Shown piece after piece: positions 51,553 through 60,892 of a DNA stretch of 64,000 bases (position 1 is the stretch's first letter; every line of letters begins with the position of its first letter). The notes beneath the pieces are model-generated. The model was not told where the DNA came from. It saw only the letters and a program-made list of their open reading frames with translations, and searched no databases. Both the position numbers and the translations under genes were made by a program. The stretch is from CAKRJP01 sp963634745 (GTDB taxonomy: Bacteria > Bacillota > Clostridia > Lachnospirales > Lachnospiraceae), in NCBI GenBank assembly GCA_963634745.1, contig CAVHCX010000002.1, forward strand, positions 62,001 through 126,000. The letters are read 5' to 3'.

Positions 51553-52791
51553 TTATTTTGCTAATACTTCTTTGGCAAGGTCTGTCATAACCATAGACGC
51601 TTTAGCAAAATCACTATATTCTGTAAACTCTACCGGGCAGTGACTTCTTCCATCCTTACTCGGGACAAAGAGCATAACAGTCGGAATACTCTGTCCAATT
51701 TCCAAGGCGTCATGTCCGGCACCGCTTGGAAGAAATCTATAACTATATCCTCGTCTCTTACAGCTTTCTTCCATAATACCAAGCATCTCCTCAGAAAGGA
51801 AGACCGGTGTGATCACAAGCTTGGTATCAATCTCATAACTTCCACCCATAGCCTTCACTTCCCGATCCAAAGCCTGACGGATGCGATTTGCAATATCATC
51901 GATGTTGTCATTATTCATAGACCGGATATCTACCGTAAAGTCCACCTGCTGGGCAACAATGTTCATTCCTCCCGGCGTTACCTTGATCAGGCCTGTAGTA
52001 GCTACTGTTCCATCCGCCTTTTCTCTGGCCCAATCCGGGATCTTGGAGATAACCTTGGTAGCGGCATCAACAGCGTCCATCCGCATATCCATAGGAGTGG
52101 TTCCTGCATGGTCCGCCCTTCCATGAACACTGACCATATATCTTTGGATACCTACAATACCATTGACCAGGCCAAGCTCTGTATTTTCTGCATCAAGAAC
52201 CGGCCCCTGCTCAATATGAAGCTCCAGGAAACGTCCGATGGACCCTTCCGGCCACTTTGCATCTGTAATCTTCTCGGGATCCAATCCGTAGGATTTCATC
52301 GCATCATAAATAGAAATTCCATCTACATCTTTATAATGCTTGCAATATTCCACTTCTCTGTGGCCTAACATAGCTCCGGATCCAAAATATCCGGTACCGA
52401 ACCGCATTCCTTCCTCATCCATAAATCCGGCAGCTACAAAATTGCGTACCGGCCAAAAGCCTTCTTCTTTCAGCTGTCTTGCCACCTCAATGGCTGCGAT
52501 CACGCCTGCGATTCCGTCAAAATCTCCGCCGTTAATGACAGAGTCAAAATGGGACCCCATCATAACGCAGGGAAGGCTTGGATCGCTTCCTTCCAAGATA
52601 CCAAATACATTTCCGGCTTCATCTTCTCTCACCTTAAGTCCGGCCTCTGCCATCAGCTCCTTAAGAAAGTCTACCGCCTGTCTGGCCTCCTTGGTAAAGG
52701 GGAGTCTTGTACATCCATTTCCCGGGGTGGAGGTAAACTGCTTTAGATGCTCTAAATCGCTAGCGATTCTTGCTCTTACATTTTCAATCAT
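51553..52791 (-). CDS. allC: Allantoate amidohydrolase
   Basis: The 412-residue M20-family Zn amidohydrolase cleaves allantoate to ureidoglycine, CO2 and ammonia. Metal-site motifs are MMGSHFDSVINGGDFDGIAGV (split across His and Asp ligands), FMDEEGMRFG and LELHIEQGPVLD; DHAGTTPMDMRMDA marks the dimerisation lid. The hydantoinase/carbamoylase family includes N-carbamoyl-amino-acid hydrolases, but the surrounding allantoin genes support AllC. It is preceded by a 68-residue membrane protein gene. Confidence 0.9.
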   Translation of the reverse strand: MIENVRARIASDLEHLKQFTSTPGNGCTRLPFTKEARQAVDFLKELMAEAGLKVREDEAGNVFGILEGSDPSLPCVMMGSHFDSVINGGDFDGIAGVIAAIEVARQLKEEGFWPVRNFVAAGFMDEEGMRFGTGYFGSGAMLGHREVEYCKHYKDVDGISIYDAMKSYGLDPEKITDAKWPEGSIGRFLELHIEQGPVLDAENTELGLVNGIVGIQRYMVSVHGRADHAGTTPMDMRMDAVDAATKVISKIPDWAREKADGTVATTGLIKVTPGGMNIVAQQVDFTVDIRSMNNDNIDDIANRIRQALDREVKAMGGSYEIDTKLVITPVFLSEEMLGIMEESCKRRGYSYRFLPSGAGHDALEIGQSIPTVMLFVPSKDGRSHCPVEFTEYSDFAKASMVMTDLAKEVLAK

Positions 52792-52821
52792 TTTTGAATT
52801 TCCTTTCTTCTTGTTTTTTAA

Positions 52822-53028
52822 CTATTTCTTATGCTTCATAGGGTCAAGGATATATACCTTCACCGGTGAATAAAGCATTGCAACTACAATGAACAGAAAT
52901 CCAATCATACACAAACTATTTGAGGCACTGTTTAAGCCCACCATAATTATAACAAAAGCTATCATAATTACAATAAAAGCTATGGTAAGTCCTCCTTCTT
53001 TTGTTTTAAAAAATTTCTTTTCTTCCAT
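52822..53028 (-). CDS. Two-helix small membrane protein next to the LctP-family permease
   Basis: The 68-residue protein has two hydrophobic helices (about residues 15-32 and 38-55), a charged N-terminus (EEKKFFKTKEGG) and a basic C-terminus ending KHKK. A clear AGGAGG site precedes it. The family is not recognised. Its position, 21 bases after the permease gene and 30 before allC, suggests an accessory subunit of the permease, but this is not shown by sequence. Confidence 0.65.
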   Translation of the reverse strand: MEEKKFFKTKEGGLTIAFIVIMIAFVIIMVGLNSASNSLCMIGFLFIVVAMLYSPVKVYILDPMKHKK

Positions 53029-53049
53029 TTTGGGATCTGCCTCCTATTT

Positions 53050-54660
53050 TTAGATAGCGGCCACAAGAAGCAGGGCCACTCCGATGACAATAGTCACCGG
53101 CACGGTAATAACAAGCAATTTCTTTAGGACCTCCCCCTCTTTGCCAAGGATATTGGCTGTGGTAGTTCCTAGGATGATCTTACTTGGGCTTACCGCAGCT
53201 CCGATGGCACCGCCTACGGTCTGGGCACCTAAGACTGCCGGCACACTTACCTTCAAAAGGCTCGCGGTGGTTCTCTGGAAATCTCCAAAAAGAATATTGG
53301 AGCTCATATTACTTCCTGTCATGAAGGTTCCAAGTAAGCCCACAAAAGGAGCCAGAATCAAATAGGCTTTTCCTAAGACCCCGGAAATTCCTTCCGCCAG
53401 CACTACCGTCTGGCCGGTTCCGCTCATGATTTTTGACATCATAACCAAACCGATGACCGCAATACCGGAAGGCATGGTCATGGAAACAGATTTTACAAAA
53501 ATTCGTTTCACTCCACCCTCAGGAATCCAGCCCTTCGCCTTATAGTAGATCAGCCCCACAATGGCTGAGATAAACAAGAACATGCTGGCATGGGTAAATG
53601 GGGCAAAGGCCGAAAAGCTATCGGTTGCAGCATTTACATAACCATAGCCCGTGGAAGTTTCCGGGAAAGCAAGTCCTACAGAAAACTGCCCCAGAACCCG
53701 ATTGACAGGTTTTACAAGGAGGACAATTAAGGTAAGGGCCGAAAGAAGAAAATAAGGGACAAAGGCCTGAACCAGTGACATATCCGGAATTTCTTCCTCT
53801 GGCTTATTTTCTTCTTCTTTTTTCTCCATAATAGGGCTGTCTGCAAGACTCCAGCTGTCCTTATAAATCTTCATTCTACCCATAAGGAAAACGGCAATGA
53901 GAGCCAGGCAGGAAGGCAGGAAACAGGACAGGGTTGTATTTAGCTGGCTAAGCAAAAGTTCCCCGCCTCCCTGGATCAGGGTCAGGACGATTACTGCCGG
54001 GAGACCTTTTTTAATTCCCTTTCCTTTTCCATAAAACCAGCAGATTGCAAGTCCGGTAACAAAATCCCAAAACAAAAGGAAGAGAGCCGTCCAGAGGGCT
54101 GCCGAAAAATATTCATCGCTTCCTACCGAAAGGCCTGCCGACATTGCAAGCGAATCCCAGGCTGCCGCTAAGGTTCCAAAGGTATTTCCCCAGGACTGTC
54201 CCAAAAGAGGAATAATGACCGCCCACATAGGGGACACCCCAATCCCTATTAAAAGGGGGGCTCCTACTGCCACCGGCACACCAAATCCTGTAATTCCCTG
54301 CAGGAAACTTACAAAGATCCAGCCCATGGCCATGACCAGAAGAAGCTCATTGGGAAGTAATTTTCCCATGCCATTTCGGATCACCAAAAAGGCCTTGGCC
54401 TCATCTCCCACCTGATACATTAAAATGGCCGTCCATACAATGACGAGGATTATAAGAGCGCTCCAAATTCCCTTGGCGCTCTCCGAAGCTATAAGCTTAA
54501 TATCCGCCTTGTAAACTGCCATGCCGGTGATAATGGTTATGATAAGGCCCACCGCCGCAGCCTCTGTGGCACCCCAGCCAAACTTAATCATCAAGACCAG
54601 CAAGGCAATAATAGGCAAAAAAGCCATGATCCACATAAAAAAGTTAACAGGTATATTCAT
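53050..54660 (-). CDS. L-lactate permease (LctP) family transporter
   Basis: The 536-residue membrane protein has 12 or more helices with the LctP signatures FLQGITGFGVPVAVGAPLLIG near residue 120 and LLGTFMTGSNMSSNILFGDFQ in the C-terminal half. The family moves lactate and glycolate with protons. Set inside the allantoin island between carbamate kinase and allC, its substrate is more likely a two- or three-carbon acid of that pathway. Oxamate, an isostere of pyruvate and the predicted end product, is a reasonable guess; glyoxylate or glycolate are alternatives. Confidence 0.85.
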   Translation of the reverse strand: MNIPVNFFMWIMAFLPIIALLVLMIKFGWGATEAAAVGLIITIITGMAVYKADIKLIASESAKGIWSALIILVIVWTAILMYQVGDEAKAFLVIRNGMGKLLPNELLLVMAMGWIFVSFLQGITGFGVPVAVGAPLLIGIGVSPMWAVIIPLLGQSWGNTFGTLAAAWDSLAMSAGLSVGSDEYFSAALWTALFLLFWDFVTGLAICWFYGKGKGIKKGLPAVIVLTLIQGGGELLLSQLNTTLSCFLPSCLALIAVFLMGRMKIYKDSWSLADSPIMEKKEEENKPEEEIPDMSLVQAFVPYFLLSALTLIVLLVKPVNRVLGQFSVGLAFPETSTGYGYVNAATDSFSAFAPFTHASMFLFISAIVGLIYYKAKGWIPEGGVKRIFVKSVSMTMPSGIAVIGLVMMSKIMSGTGQTVVLAEGISGVLGKAYLILAPFVGLLGTFMTGSNMSSNILFGDFQRTTASLLKVSVPAVLGAQTVGGAIGAAVSPSKIILGTTTANILGKEGEVLKKLLVITVPVTIVIGVALLLVAAI

Positions 54661-54685
54661 TTCTTTCTACTCCAGCTTATTTTTT

Positions 54686-55621
54686 CTACTGATGAATCAC
54701 AGTTCCGGTTTTTCCTGCAATTCCGTCTGCTGCCTTTTCAAGCAAGGTAATCAAGGTAGCTCTTCCCTCCCCTGACTTTGCAAAGCGGATGGCCGCCTCC
54801 ACCTTAGGAAGCATGGAACCTTTTGCGAACTGGTCTTCTTCTATATATTTTTCAGCCTCCTCAACCGTAAGATCCGACAGCCACTCTTCATTTTCTTTTC
54901 CAAAATTAATGGCCACCTTTTCAACTGCCGTTAGGATCACCAAAAAATCTGCTCCCAACTGGGAAGCCAAGAGGCTGCTGGCATTGTCCTTATCAATAAC
55001 CGCATTGCAGCCTACTAATTTTCCATTTTCATTGACCACAGGGATTCCCCCGCCGCCACAGGTTATCACAATATGACCCGCTTGCACCAGGCTCTTAATG
55101 GTCTCTAATTCCCTGATGCGCCCTGGCATGGGAGAGGCTACCACAATGCGGTAACCTCTTCCGGCATCCTCCATACAATGAATTCCCTTTGCCTCCATTT
55201 TTTCTGCCTCTTCCTTGGTCAGGAATCGGCCAATGGGTTTTGTGGGATTTAAAAAAGCCGGATCTTCTTTATCCACTTCCACCTGGGACAGGATGGTGGA
55301 TACCTTTCCATCAATCTGTCGCTCGTAAAGCTCGTATTTTATAGCATTTTGAAGATCAATGCCAATATAGCCCTGGCTCATGGCCACACTGGTAGGCAGC
55401 GGTATCTGTTTATAATTTTCATTGGTAACTGCCAGATTGTCCATTGCATTTTGGATCATCCCTACCTGGGGGCCATTGCCATGGGTCACAATGATATCAA
55501 GGCCCTGCTCTGCTAAGTCTACAATGACCTTGGCAGTTTTTGCCACTGCCTCTTTTTGTTCGTCAATATCATTTCCAAGGGCATTTCCTCCCAGGGCAAT
55601 TACAACTTTCTTTTTCTCCAT
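54686..55621 (-). CDS. allK: Carbamate kinase
   Basis: The 311-residue enzyme converts carbamoyl phosphate and ADP to ATP and carbamate. Motifs are VIALGGNALGND, VTHGNGPQVGM, GYRIVVASPMPGRI, TCGGGGIPVV and VIDKDNASSLLASQLGAD. It directly follows the FdrA-YlbE gene, as allK (ybcF) follows fdrA-ylbE-ylbF in E. coli, so it is assigned to allantoin fermentation rather than to arginine deimination. Confidence 0.93.
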   Translation of the reverse strand: MEKKKVVIALGGNALGNDIDEQKEAVAKTAKVIVDLAEQGLDIIVTHGNGPQVGMIQNAMDNLAVTNENYKQIPLPTSVAMSQGYIGIDLQNAIKYELYERQIDGKVSTILSQVEVDKEDPAFLNPTKPIGRFLTKEEAEKMEAKGIHCMEDAGRGYRIVVASPMPGRIRELETIKSLVQAGHIVITCGGGGIPVVNENGKLVGCNAVIDKDNASSLLASQLGADFLVILTAVEKVAINFGKENEEWLSDLTVEEAEKYIEEDQFAKGSMLPKVEAAIRFAKSGEGRATLITLLEKAADGIAGKTGTVIHQ

Positions 55622-55663
55622 ATTCTATCTCCTATGCGCAAATCTAATTTCATAAGAAAATAG

Positions 55664-58600
55664 TTATGCCTCATAGCCCAGCTTCTTTGCGTAGGCTACA
55701 ATGGCTTTCTCAAAGCATTCAATCGGAGGATGTACCGTTCCTGCACCGATCTGTCCCTTTCCTGCAAGCTTGTTGGCAATACCTGTGTTGATGACAGGGG
55801 TGATACCTTTTTCTACTACCAGTCTTGCATCGATACCCAGGCAAATGCCCTGGAAGTTCCAGGTCGGAACGGTAAAGTTTGGATTGCGGTCAATGACAAT
55901 CTCCATCATCTCATTACTGGTACGAAGGGCATCCTCATAACCACCGGCTCCTACAAATCGGGTAACTGCAGGGGCTGCAATCATAGCCATTCCACCTACA
56001 CCGAAGGTTTCTGTAATGGCAGAGTCTCCCATATCCGGGCAAGCATCCTCTGCATCATAGCCTGTAAAATAGAGACCCTGAGGAGTATTTACCGGACCGG
56101 TAAACCACTCATCTCCCATACCTGCAATACGGATACCAAACTCATAACCATTCCGGCACATAGCTGTGACGATGGTTCCGTCTGTATCTTTTCTTGCATC
56201 ATCCATAACAGCCTTTCCGGTTGCCATCATGATATTTAAGAAGAACTGGTCTGTATCTGCCAGGAATTTAATGACGTCATAGCGGTCCTTCTCGTCCATA
56301 TCCATAGCGGTAATGGCCGGAGCCACTTCCTTTAAGAAGGCTAGGGATGCTGCGATATTTCTCTGATGGAACTCATCTCCCATGGCAATCGCCTTAGCGA
56401 TCAAAGGATTTAGGGCCAGGCCATTTTCCATGCCTCTTAGAACTTTTCCAAGCGTTGGACCAAGGATATCTCTCATCCAGCGAAGTCTGTTTACAACCTC
56501 CTCATCGTAGGCACCGAAACGAAGCACCTTTCCGATTCCTTCGTTCATGGTACAGTAGGCCTTGTTTCCGCCTGTCTCATTTTCCACTACGAAGACTGCC
56601 ATGTTTGGAGATGTAATACCGCCCATAGGTCCTACTGCATTACAGTGGTGGCATGGGATAAACTCAATCTCTCCCTCAGAGAGCATTCTTCTTGCTTCCT
56701 CTTCTGTGTCAGCCCACTCCTCGAACATGACAGCGCCCACGCAAGATCCCTGCATAGGGTCCGGCATATTTTCATAGGCCACCGGCGGTCCTGCATGAAG
56801 GATGACTTTTCCACCATTCCTAGCAAATTCAGGGATCACCTCTTTGGCCCGAACATTGTCCTTTAATACCGGCTGTGAAGCCACGATCTTTGCTGTCACT
56901 TCCTGGTTCCAAACATCGATCTGCTCGTAATTTCTAAGGAAATTTAAGGTCTTAATGAGTTTAATATCTCCTCCTGCCGGCGGTGCCCAGTCATACTGAA
57001 CCACTTCACAGCCAAAGGCTTCTACCACTTCTGCGAAGCTCTTAAGGCCAATGTTAATGATCCTTGGCTTCTCAGAAAGGAGGGCCTTAAGGGCAGGAGA
57101 CGGCCTATGTTTTTCACACGGAAGAGCTTCTTTTGCCCGAACTTCTTTTGCCGGCTCCTCAAAGTCTCTTCCGATAGCACGGATGGCAGTGCGGCAAGCC
57201 AATTTGTTATTTTCACAAACAATAACCCCTGCATCCTTTAATTTATTTACAGCCTCATCATATCCCTGATAATCACTTCTGGTTCCGCAAACCGTTGCCA
57301 CAAAGAATACCTTTCTTCCCTGGGCCTTAGCCTTTGCCTCAAGGTCTTTGATGGTTGGAATTAAGGATCCGGCCATATCCTCATGGGAACCATAGCCCAA
57401 CATAATATCAAGAAGGACTGCCCCTGTAGAAGGATCATCCACTGCCTCCTGCATACACTCGATACGTTTTGCAGGATCGATCATTGGATGGGGTTTGCCC
57501 TGGGTATAGGCGTCATCTCCAAGGTCCACAACTACATTTCCATCTAACTGAAGCATATAGCCTTCAATATCCTCCGGCGGAACCTTGCAGCCCATAGCAT
57601 CCTTAATCAGCATCGCTGCCTCGTTGGCCAGGGTTCCTCCTGAGTAGTAGGCCTTGATGGTCTTATGATCTTCTGCCTTATAAAATTCGGAAGTATCCAC
57701 ATCTACCTCTGCCTCAGGGACCTTCCCACCCCGAACCAGGCTAACTGCCAGGCGGGCTGCCTCATCCAGAGTATAGGCATGGTAGAAGCCTTCCTCATGA
57801 TATTCCGGTTTTTCTCCTACAAAGAGGGTGACTACCGGCTTACTAAAATTAGAAAGTCTAGCCCAGATCTGATCTCTTACTTCCTTTGCCGGTGGCTTAG
57901 ACACAATCAAGAGTACCTTCACGCTATCGTCATCTTCCATGGCATCGATCATATCCATCATGGTAATTCCGCCAATCTTGGCATTCAGATCACGGCCGCC
58001 GATACCGATGGCATTGGTGACACCCTCTCCAAGTCTGTCAATAATCGTTGTAACCTCCTGGATACCGGTTCCGGAAGCACCGATGATTCCGATCGAACCC
58101 GGAGTTACTTTATTTGTAAATGCAATCGGCACACCCTGTATAATTCCGGTCCCGCAGTCCGGTCCCATAAGAGCCAGTCCCTTTTCATGAGCCTTTTCTT
58201 TCAAGGCCTTTTCATCCTCAATGCTAACATTATCACTGAACATGAAGACATTAAGACCTTGGTCCAAGGCACGGTCTGCCTCAAGAGCCGCATAGGCACC
58301 CGGAATAGAAATCACAGCCAAATTCGCCTCCGGCATTTTAGCAAGAGCCTTGTCCCAGGACTTAACGCTCTCAGCGCCTTTTTGTCCCTCAGAGGCAGTT
58401 CCCTGTTTCTTAAGAAACTCTTCTATTTTCTCCATAACAGTATCCAGCACAGATTCTTCTTCTACATCTGCGACCACCACCATATCATTGGCACTCGCTT
58501 CCATAAGTTCCTCCGTGTCAAGTCCACTGCTTTTGAAAATATCCTTGTTGGCAGGAGTTGCCATCATAACCTGAATCTTGTTTACTCCCTCTAAGGAGGA

Positions 58601-58672
58601 AAGCTCATTTGTCAAAAGCATCAAGACTACAGAATCCTGATAACTTCCTTTTTTCACCACTGTTGTTAGCAT
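55664..58672 (-). CDS. FdrA-YlbE (DUF1116) fusion, oxamate carbamoyltransferase large protein
   Basis: One uninterrupted 1002-residue frame joins two proteins that are separate in E. coli. Residues ~1-525 match FdrA, a succinyl-CoA-synthetase-like protein (GPDCGTGIIQGVPIAFTN; GIIGASGTGIQEVT; VLLDIMLGYGSHEDMAGSL). Residues ~535-1002 match YlbE/DUF1116 (IINIGLKSFAEVVEAFGCEVVQ; CHHCNAVGPMGGITSPNMAVFVV; HPPIECFEKAIV). Known work links FdrA, YlbE and YlbF to oxamate carbamoyltransferase, which splits oxalurate with phosphate into oxamate and carbamoyl phosphate. No YlbF (DUF2877) gene is in the window. Confidence 0.85.
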   Translation of the reverse strand: MLTTVVKKGSYQDSVVLMLLTNELSSLEGVNKIQVMMATPANKDIFKSSGLDTEELMEASANDMVVVADVEEESVLDTVMEKIEEFLKKQGTASEGQKGAESVKSWDKALAKMPEANLAVISIPGAYAALEADRALDQGLNVFMFSDNVSIEDEKALKEKAHEKGLALMGPDCGTGIIQGVPIAFTNKVTPGSIGIIGASGTGIQEVTTIIDRLGEGVTNAIGIGGRDLNAKIGGITMMDMIDAMEDDDSVKVLLIVSKPPAKEVRDQIWARLSNFSKPVVTLFVGEKPEYHEEGFYHAYTLDEAARLAVSLVRGGKVPEAEVDVDTSEFYKAEDHKTIKAYYSGGTLANEAAMLIKDAMGCKVPPEDIEGYMLQLDGNVVVDLGDDAYTQGKPHPMIDPAKRIECMQEAVDDPSTGAVLLDIMLGYGSHEDMAGSLIPTIKDLEAKAKAQGRKVFFVATVCGTRSDYQGYDEAVNKLKDAGVIVCENNKLACRTAIRAIGRDFEEPAKEVRAKEALPCEKHRPSPALKALLSEKPRIINIGLKSFAEVVEAFGCEVVQYDWAPPAGGDIKLIKTLNFLRNYEQIDVWNQEVTAKIVASQPVLKDNVRAKEVIPEFARNGGKVILHAGPPVAYENMPDPMQGSCVGAVMFEEWADTEEEARRMLSEGEIEFIPCHHCNAVGPMGGITSPNMAVFVVENETGGNKAYCTMNEGIGKVLRFGAYDEEVVNRLRWMRDILGPTLGKVLRGMENGLALNPLIAKAIAMGDEFHQRNIAASLAFLKEVAPAITAMDMDEKDRYDVIKFLADTDQFFLNIMMATGKAVMDDARKDTDGTIVTAMCRNGYEFGIRIAGMGDEWFTGPVNTPQGLYFTGYDAEDACPDMGDSAITETFGVGGMAMIAAPAVTRFVGAGGYEDALRTSNEMMEIVIDRNPNFTVPTWNFQGICLGIDARLVVEKGITPVINTGIANKLAGKGQIGAGTVHPPIECFEKAIVAYAKKLGYEA

Positions 58673-58717
58673 ACTTGGTGTGCTCCTTTCTTCTTCCTAT
58701 TTTTCTTAACTTAGGCA

Positions 58718-59770
58718 CTAATCGGCAAAGCGATTCTTGTGATCATAGCGATCAAAGTGGATGGCATCGCTTTTTAGATAGTCGACGATCTCGTCGACCA
58801 CTTCGATGCCCCCTTCTTCATAAGCCTTTTCTTTTCTAAGTACTGCGCGCTGCCCCGGCCAGTAAACCTGGTCAAATCCGGGTGCCGGTCTCATGGCATT
58901 TAATTCCCGGCAGGACTGGGACATATTTTTCATAAATTGGTCTGCACCGCAGAATTTCTCCGGGTCCATGACAATGATCATCTGACCAAGTTCTCTTCCC
59001 TTGGAACAATCATGGTACATGGAGCTTACATGCTTGCCAAAAGGCACTCCTAAAAGAATTCCCGAAAATATATCTACCATCATCATAAGACCATAGCCCT
59101 TTGCTCCCGCAATAGGAACCAAGGCATTTACCTTATGGGGATCTGTAACGGTGCAGCCTTCTTCATCCACCGCCCAACCCTCGGGGATTTCTACCCCCTG
59201 GGACCTCTTATCCAGGATCTTACCCCAGGCCTGCACGGTAGTCGCCATATCAAATACCACCGTCTTTCCGTCTTCTGCCGGAGCGGCAAAGGAAATCGGA
59301 TTGGTTCCGTAATAAGGCTCTGTTCCGCCGTAAGGCACTGCCATGGGATCAGACTGGCAGAAGGTAATCGCCAAAAGCCCCTGCTTTGCGCACATTTCTG
59401 AATAATAACCGATGGCTCCGGTATGTGACACATTTGCCATACCTACAACTGCCACTCCGTTCTCCTTTGCCATCTCAATTGCTTTTTTTGTTGCTTTGCT
59501 AGCTACCCAGTAGCCAATTCCATTGTCCCCGTCCATAATACCGGAACAAGGTCCCGTCTGCTTCCATGTAATATTGGGTTCATGGGTAATGCCACCCTTG
59601 TAAATACGTTCGCAATAGTACTCTACCCGAACCGCTCCGTGGGAAGCGTATCCTCTCTCATGCGCCCAGGTAAGAACCTCCGCAGTCTGCTCGGCATGGT
59701 CCTCTCTAAGGCCCGCCTGGATCATCTTATTTTTCATTAAATCTTTTAATTCTTGTCTCTGTAATCTCAT
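58718..59770 (-). CDS. allD: Ureidoglycolate dehydrogenase (NAD+)
   Basis: The 350-residue enzyme of the malate/L-lactate dehydrogenase (Ldh_2) family oxidises (S)-ureidoglycolate to oxalurate. It has HERGYASHGAVRVEYY, DGDNGIGYWVASKA, VGMANVSHTGAIGYY with the catalytic His, and FAAPAEDGKTVVFDMATT. The ATG at 59770 follows AGAGGAA by seven bases; a TTG two codons earlier is possible. Between allE and the fdrA fusion, AllD is the best name. Confidence 0.9.
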   Translation of the reverse strand: MRLQRQELKDLMKNKMIQAGLREDHAEQTAEVLTWAHERGYASHGAVRVEYYCERIYKGGITHEPNITWKQTGPCSGIMDGDNGIGYWVASKATKKAIEMAKENGVAVVGMANVSHTGAIGYYSEMCAKQGLLAITFCQSDPMAVPYGGTEPYYGTNPISFAAPAEDGKTVVFDMATTVQAWGKILDKRSQGVEIPEGWAVDEEGCTVTDPHKVNALVPIAGAKGYGLMMMVDIFSGILLGVPFGKHVSSMYHDCSKGRELGQMIIVMDPEKFCGADQFMKNMSQSCRELNAMRPAPGFDQVYWPGQRAVLRKEKAYEEGGIEVVDEIVDYLKSDAIHFDRYDHKNRFAD

Positions 59771-59829
59771 ATGCAAGTTCCTCTCTTAACAATCTCTCAA
59801 ACTTTTCTCAAGCTTGTCATCCTCTTCCT

Positions 59830-60618
59830 TTAAAGCTTCACATCACGGTTGCAATCCTTAGAATAAATATAAACCAGCTCTTCTTCCTTCCCCACTGCAT
59901 AGCAAGCCTGAGGGCAGTAAGCATCTAAGAACATATAGTCCCCCTTCTTCACCGGTACCCAGTCATCATCCACCCGGTACATGGCCTTTCCGGAAAGGAA
60001 ATACATGCCATGTTCCTGGATATGGGTCTCGATATATCCATGGGAGGCTCCCAACTTAAACTTTAAAATATGCATATTCATATCAAAGCCAAGATCCTTG
60101 GCAGACGGGAGAAGATCCTTGCTGTGGCAGTTTTTCATACCCTCATACTCCATATAGTCCATGTCATTTACATTATTTACAATGGTATAAGCCTCATAGC
60201 CTGCCAAAGCTTCATATCTGCGTCTGTAAACATAGAGCTTGGCATCCTTATCACTCTTGCTGACAAAAGTGATCGGATTGCCTGCCGGGGAGTAGATATA
60301 GCCCCCCTCAGAAAGGTCTGCCTCTGTGTCGTCATTCTTTACATGAACTTCACCTTCCACAAGATACAAGAAAGACTCGATACCTTCCCCACCGATACCT
60401 GTATTCTTTCCTCCCTCATGGACGGTTACTAAATAGTCTGCAAAAGAGGCTCCCATAGCCGGAGATCCTAAAATCGTAACATCGCATCCTTCATATCCCG
60501 GAACCACATTCTTAACCAGTCCGTCCGGCTCCAAAATCACGTAATTATCCTTTTTCACAATGCTGCGAGTGTCCAGAAGTGCCTCACGATATCCTGTTTG
60601 ACCATTCAAATAACTCAT
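59830..60618 (-). CDS. allE: (S)-ureidoglycine aminohydrolase
   Basis: The 262-residue double-cupin protein releases ammonia from ureidoglycine to form (S)-ureidoglycolate. The N-terminal YLNGQTGYREALLDTRS is typical of AllE/YlbA. The first cupin runs to about residue 125 (FLYLVEGEVHVK, YSPAGNPITF). The second has HGYIETHIQEHGMYFLSGK with metal-ligand His and Glu residues. It is the first gene of the long minus-strand operon. Confidence 0.92.
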   Translation of the reverse strand: MSYLNGQTGYREALLDTRSIVKKDNYVILEPDGLVKNVVPGYEGCDVTILGSPAMGASFADYLVTVHEGGKNTGIGGEGIESFLYLVEGEVHVKNDDTEADLSEGGYIYSPAGNPITFVSKSDKDAKLYVYRRRYEALAGYEAYTIVNNVNDMDYMEYEGMKNCHSKDLLPSAKDLGFDMNMHILKFKLGASHGYIETHIQEHGMYFLSGKAMYRVDDDWVPVKKGDYMFLDAYCPQACYAVGKEEELVYIYSKDCNRDVKL

Positions 60619-60679
60619 GAAAAAATCCTCTCTTTCTCTGCAAAATTATTTTATCAGTTTTTGTGGTTTTCGTAAATAG

Positions 60680-60766
60680 GTCAACCACTTTTTTATACTT
60701 GTATGATAAAACAATTTTTCATAGATTTTCAAGTGGAATTTTAAACAAATCAACCAGATTTTTTTC
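60680..60766 (-). promoter_or_regulatory. allE promoter with candidate operators
   Basis: Minus-strand TTGAAA (60727-60732) and TATCAT (60703-60708) are 18 bases apart. A candidate operator at 60680-60697 (plus strand GTCAACCACTTTTTTATA) covers the expected start of transcription, and another at 60749-60766 (ATCAACCAGATTTTTTTC) lies just upstream of the -35. The first is also half of a GTGGTT...AACCAC inverted repeat. Placement suits a repressor. The other parts of the 321-base divergent gap hold a plus-strand TACAAT (60831-60836) and the next site. Confidence 0.5.
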
Positions 60767-60892
60767 AGCTGTTTTTCTCATGTTTTTCTTCTACAGCTAT
60801 AGAATTATGGAATTTATAGCCATTCTGTGATACAATAGCAAGGACTTGAAAAAATATTTTGGTCAGAAGAATGCCCATTCTTTTCTTAAGTT

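Noticed and set aside
57665..58594. A 309-residue plus-strand frame
   Set aside because: It is antisense to the conserved FdrA part of the fusion gene, is rich in His/Cys/Arg/Ser as expected for a shadow frame and has no promoter or ribosome binding site.
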